DNA of 64,000 nucleotides from Petrosia ficiformis (taxonomy: Eukaryota; Porifera; Demospongiae; Haplosclerida; Petrosiidae), in assembly GCA_947044365.1 (NCBI GenBank), contig OX345642.1, positions 2,851,598 to 2,915,597 of the forward strand, given 5' to 3'. The position numbers were made by a program, and so were the translations under genes. Numbering within the stretch: position 1 is the stretch's first letter; every line of letters begins with the position of its first letter. Of this stretch, positions 60,925 to 64,000 are shown piece after piece. Under the pieces are notes generated by a model. It ran no database searches. It was not told the DNA's origin and was given only the letters and a program-made list of their open reading frames with translations.

Positions 60925-61766
60925 AAATGGATGCGTAAGCCAGAGAATGAATTGTGCTTAATTATTATAGTTTAAAGTTTTACAAAGATGTTACATTTTT
61001 ACATAATTATACATTTAAAAAACATTATTTATCTTCAACTGTTTATATCATGCCAGCCAATGGCAAACCGGTATATTCTCATTCAATATTATAATGCATT
61101 ATTGATTAACAATCCCACTCATAATCACGGGACTTTATTTAAAATGAAATACTAGACTATACAAATTTCTTCAGAGAAAATAATATCTGTTGTCTGTTAG
61201 ATATTGTATGAATATAACAGATACAAAACCTCATTGCATGTCACAATAAGGTAGCAATTAAATTAGCAAGATCTATCACAAAAAAAACTTTGGTACGCAG
61301 ATCTACCTTAGAGTAGTAAAACGTTGCAATTGTCTTCTTACAGCACCAAAAAACCTAAGACCCATTCGTCTGTGGACTTCTTAGGGGAAAATCTCATAAT
61401 TGAACACTGGCTGGGCTAGACATGCCAGCCCCCTCTTTCATGTTGCCTGTTACCCTAAAATATAAGGTGTAGGAACAGCTATGGTCACAGTAAGTATAAT
61501 GTAGTATATGATTGATAGTCACCATAAAGGGATACTTTTTTTCTCCAATATATCTCATTAGTCTCTATATCAGTGCTTGGCTATATATGGTTAATTTCAT
61601 ACGTCAAATTTCAATCATTATTCTATAATCATAAATTAACCTTATGACATTAAACACTAATTATTCTGAAGAATAATAAATAAAAAACATTCTCCATGAC
61701 AACTGCAACTTGCCACTCCAAAGGTTTGTTTAATTTTTATGTTTTATGTTAACCTCCTGTACTAGG
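60925..61766. other. Array end and degraded repeat
   Basis: The shared spacer continues to about 61170 and then degrades. A fragment at about 61190-61300 resembles array spacer in inverted orientation (ACAATAAGGTAGCAATTAAA). A piece of the dispersed repeat seen at 3816 and 27316 lies near 61480-61550 (GATTGATAGTCACC, AAAGGGATACTTTTTT). No supported gene. Confidence 0.5.
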
Positions 61767-62068
61767 ACCATTCTGAACAGGTTCAAATTCTTTTTGAGTT
61801 TAGACGTCCATATACATCTTTCATTCATAAATTGCAAAGATACTATTGTGTGAATTATATATATCATATGAAATTATACAGCCATAATTGCATTAACACA
61901 TCAATGTTTACAGATAATAATATACAAAGGAACAATTATGAGGCATTAAGAATCGGTCTTTTGTATGTTTATAAATTTTATGATGACCACTCTCTTTCAC
62001 TTACAGACAATCACTATTTTCTGTTTCACTTACCGCATTGTCTGAAAATAAACAGTGAAAACATTTAG
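61767..62068 (+). CDS. Exon-like ORF of unknown function
   Basis: An open frame of about 100 codons starts after a plausible acceptor (CTGTACTAG) and ends with TAG. It includes EQVQILFEFRRPYTSFIHKL, EALRIGLLYVYKFYDDHS and HYFLFHLPHC. Composition is protein-like, rich in Tyr, His and Leu and without simple repeats. I do not recognise a domain. It could be the terminal exon of a gene whose other exons I cannot see, or a mobile-element remnant. Confidence 0.3.
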
Positions 62069-62630
62069 GCCCAATAATTATACCCCCGGGTGGGTGTGGC
62101 TTCCAAAAGATACAGAATTGAGTATGCAGCAAGAAGCTGGCAAAACTAGAAAGTAGAAACCGATTGGAGTTTCATCTACCCCTCCCCCTAGTACAACCTT
62201 AATAATTATGATGAAGATTTTGCCAGTTTTGCTACTTGCCGGTTCTCTACCTTTAAAATGATCTCCAACTGTCTAGATGATGTTGTTAGTCATAAAACAC
62301 TAGATATCAAAAGGTATGTGTTTATTAAGACTTGTCTATCATTTTAGGTTAGAAATGTATGGGCGGCCATTTGTTTCCGTGCCATCCCTACTAGAGAGTA
62401 ATACTACCGTTAAAGTGTCTGTAATCAGTTGTAACTTCTGACATAATCTGACTCATCTGCTTCATCTTCACTGCATTTTTTCCGGTGCCATACATAGAGA
62501 GGTACTCTCTGATTATTATTTTCCAGACAAATCATTATTTTGTTTGTTAAACTATCGCAATGATCTTAGCACCGTTCTAATCACATTCATAGTAAAATTC
62601 TGGTCTGCAAGTATGAAGATGATATCTGAA
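62069..62630. other. No gene recognised
   Basis: Contains a weak inverted similarity between GCTGGCAAAACTAGAAAGTA (about 62133) and TTGCCAGTTTTGCTACTTGC (about 62220), possibly an old fold-back. Nothing else can be supported. Confidence 0.4.
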
Positions 62631-62636
62631 GGTACT

Positions 62637-62720
62637 ATGAAAAAAGAGAGTCCGAACGAGTGGATAGATTTGATCTCGAATTGGACGCCATTTTAACAAG
62701 GGATCAAGCGCATGCGCATC
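62637..62720 (-). promoter_or_regulatory. Possible minus-strand promoter: NRF1-like and YY1-like sites
   Basis: GCGCATGCGC at 62708-62717 is the palindromic NRF1 consensus. About 15 bp further along the minus strand, AAAATGGCGTCC fits the YY1 consensus and also supplies a Kozak-like ATG, followed by a short frame MASNSRSNLSTRSDSLFS. The surrounding 100 bp is CpG-rich for this window. Both motifs are typical of metazoan housekeeping promoters. No continuing coding exon was identified. Confidence 0.3.
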
Positions 62721-63210
62721 TTTGTCTTCGCGATCACATCAGATGGGAGGGTCGCTCTGTGAAAGACTGAAAGGAAAGTGGTGGTTATGTTGGATTATAA
62801 GGATATTAATAACATTTGTAAACAAATACATAATTATTTATTTTAAAAAATTAATGTAATAAAATTTTAATAATTTACTTTTTTAAACTATTATAAACTG
62901 ACAATATAAGAATAAAATTATTACTGTAATCATTATGCATTGGACTGCCGAGTGGTGGACACAGTGACTGACATGACTTCTTGTCTTGTGGGATTGCAGA
63001 CACTGCTGTAAGTGAAATAGAAAATGGGCATCAATTCATAAATAATTAACCTTCAATAATGAACAAGCCTCATAATTGTGCCTATATATATATATATAAT
63101 TGAGCAAATATGATTGTATGATGTATATCACTTATTCAGTATTTCTGCTATGTAAAAACAATATTCACAAATTATCCACCATTCAAAAAAAAGAATGGGA
63201 ACAAGAATAT
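62721..63210. other. No gene recognised
   Basis: AT-rich, with a short TA run near 63083. No frame or repeat that can be supported. Confidence 0.4.
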
Positions 63211-63418
63211 TAAAAAAAAAACATTTGGAAGAAGATGTAGGGACATTAAAAAGTATGTGAACAACGTCGGGAGGTTAAGGATCCCATATAAAGCAAAATA
63301 CAAATAACTGTACTTATGTAGGAAGTGGTTTGTTTAATTTTGGGTCCTACGTTAACCTCCCGACCTTGTTCGCATACTTTTTGGGTTTTGATGTCTCTTC
63401 ATCTTCCATTTTTATAGT
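63211..63418. mobile_element. Fold-back element at the right end
   Basis: The left arm (AGAAGATGTAGGGACATT, AAAAAGTATGTGAACAA, GTCGGGAGGTTAA) is matched in inverted orientation by the right arm (TTAACCTCCCGACCTTGTTC, GCATACTTTTT, GATGTCTCTTCATC). The outer words GATGTAGGGA and ACAAGAATATTA tie it to the element at 51502-51774. Confidence 0.7.
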
Positions 63419-63485
63419 ATTGTGTGAATCTATGGCGTGTCAAAATTCAAGCAAATCGTTACTTGTGAACTATGCGGTATTTACA

Positions 63486-63785
63486 CTTGTACGTTTGATC
63501 GATATTTGTTACTTTTGTTCGATATTTATAAAATAACTGTTACTTTTCATCGATATTTATAGTTTTTTTTATAAATAACTGTCACTTTTGATCGATATTT
63601 ATAAATAACTTACTTTTGATCGATATTTATAAATAACTGTTACTTTTGATCGATATTAATAAATAACTGTTACTTTTGATCGATATTTATAAATAACTGT
63701 TACTTTTGTTCGATATCTGATAACAGTTACCTTTGTTCGATATTTATAAAATAACTGTTACTTTTGTTCGATATCTGATCGAGCA
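63486..63785. repeat. ~30-bp minisatellite
   Basis: Seven to nine copies of a unit containing TTACTTTTGATCGATATTTA and TAAATAACTG, some with GTTCGATATCTG, in tandem. Not coding. Confidence 0.9.
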
Positions 63786-63825
63786 ATTAGTATCCGATAT
63801 CCGTCTAATTTGAAGGTGGAGCTAA

Positions 63826-64000
63826 TTGTTGCTGCAATGTCGATACTCCAAATTCAGTGGGGAAGATGAAGTGGTTGCGGGCCCTAGTGGCCTTACTGCA
63901 CTGCAGAATGCCTTAGTAGGGGCAGTCTCTTCTGTTTTCTCACAGTTTGAGTCTTCTAAATCAGAGAGTGATGAAGATTTTGAGCCAAAATCAAAGAAAA
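63826..64000 (+). CDS. ORF running off the window end, function unknown
   Basis: A frame stays open from a stop at 63823 to the last base (58 codons). It includes EDEVVAGPSGLTALQNAL, VSSVFSQFESSKSESDEDF and EPKSKK. There is no ATG in this frame, so if real it begins at a splice acceptor, for example after AAATTCAG at 63857. The Ser/Asp/Glu-rich, then Lys-rich end looks like disordered protein. It may be a host exon or a transposon ORF. Confidence 0.3.
   Translation, partial: MLLQCRYSKFSGEDEVVAGPSGLTALQNALVGAVSSVFSQFESSKSESDEDFEPKSKK

Overview
The window looks like AT-rich metazoan nuclear DNA. It has many short exons with GT/AG introns, transposon debris and minisatellites, and no bacterial-style operons. 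Repeated SRCR receptor genes, compact introns and retroelement types common in marine invertebrates suggest a demosponge such as Amphimedon; this is an inference from gene content, not a database match. All gene models were spliced by eye from reading-frame phase and splice signals.

Left part (about 1-8,910): a plus-strand lysophosphatidylcholine acyltransferase gene of the LPCAT1/2 type. It has a hydrophobic anchor, an HX4D acyltransferase motif, an EGT-type motif and three EF-hand loops. The 5' end lies outside the window. Its introns hold a piggyBac-type non-autonomous transposon with a clear TTAA duplication, a 21-bp minisatellite and a dispersed repeat.

Middle (about 9,080-60,925): a tandem array of one receptor family, all on the plus strand. 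The full design is signal peptide, somatomedin-B (SMB) domain, three SRCR domains, a Ser/Thr-rich stalk built from tandem 33-51-nt mini-exons between SRCR1 and SRCR2, one transmembrane helix, a basic stop-transfer stretch, and a short tyrosine-rich tail. Five units keep a complete frame: B 605 aa, E 549, F 562, G 571 and H 577. Unit A is decayed, unit C has lost its signal peptide, unit D is a 3' fragment with frameshifts, and there is an extra tail-only fragment at 20.4-20.8 kb. The tail carries two YxxI/L/V motifs exactly 8 residues apart, which is ITAM spacing, and a third tyrosine at the C terminus. Most units are preceded by decayed copies of the last LPCAT exons, so the duplication started in or next to that gene.

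The array is full of mobile DNA. This includes inverted-arm elements with a GIY-YIG-like reading frame (Penelope-like) and hammerhead-like RNA cores, two fragments of a retroelement ORF, a LINE 3' fragment, fold-back elements, and a 12-bp minisatellite in three blocks.

Right part (about 60,925-64,000): no firm gene. It holds one exon-like ORF of unknown function, a small GC-rich patch with an NRF1-like palindrome, a fold-back element, a ~30-bp minisatellite, and an ORF running off the end.
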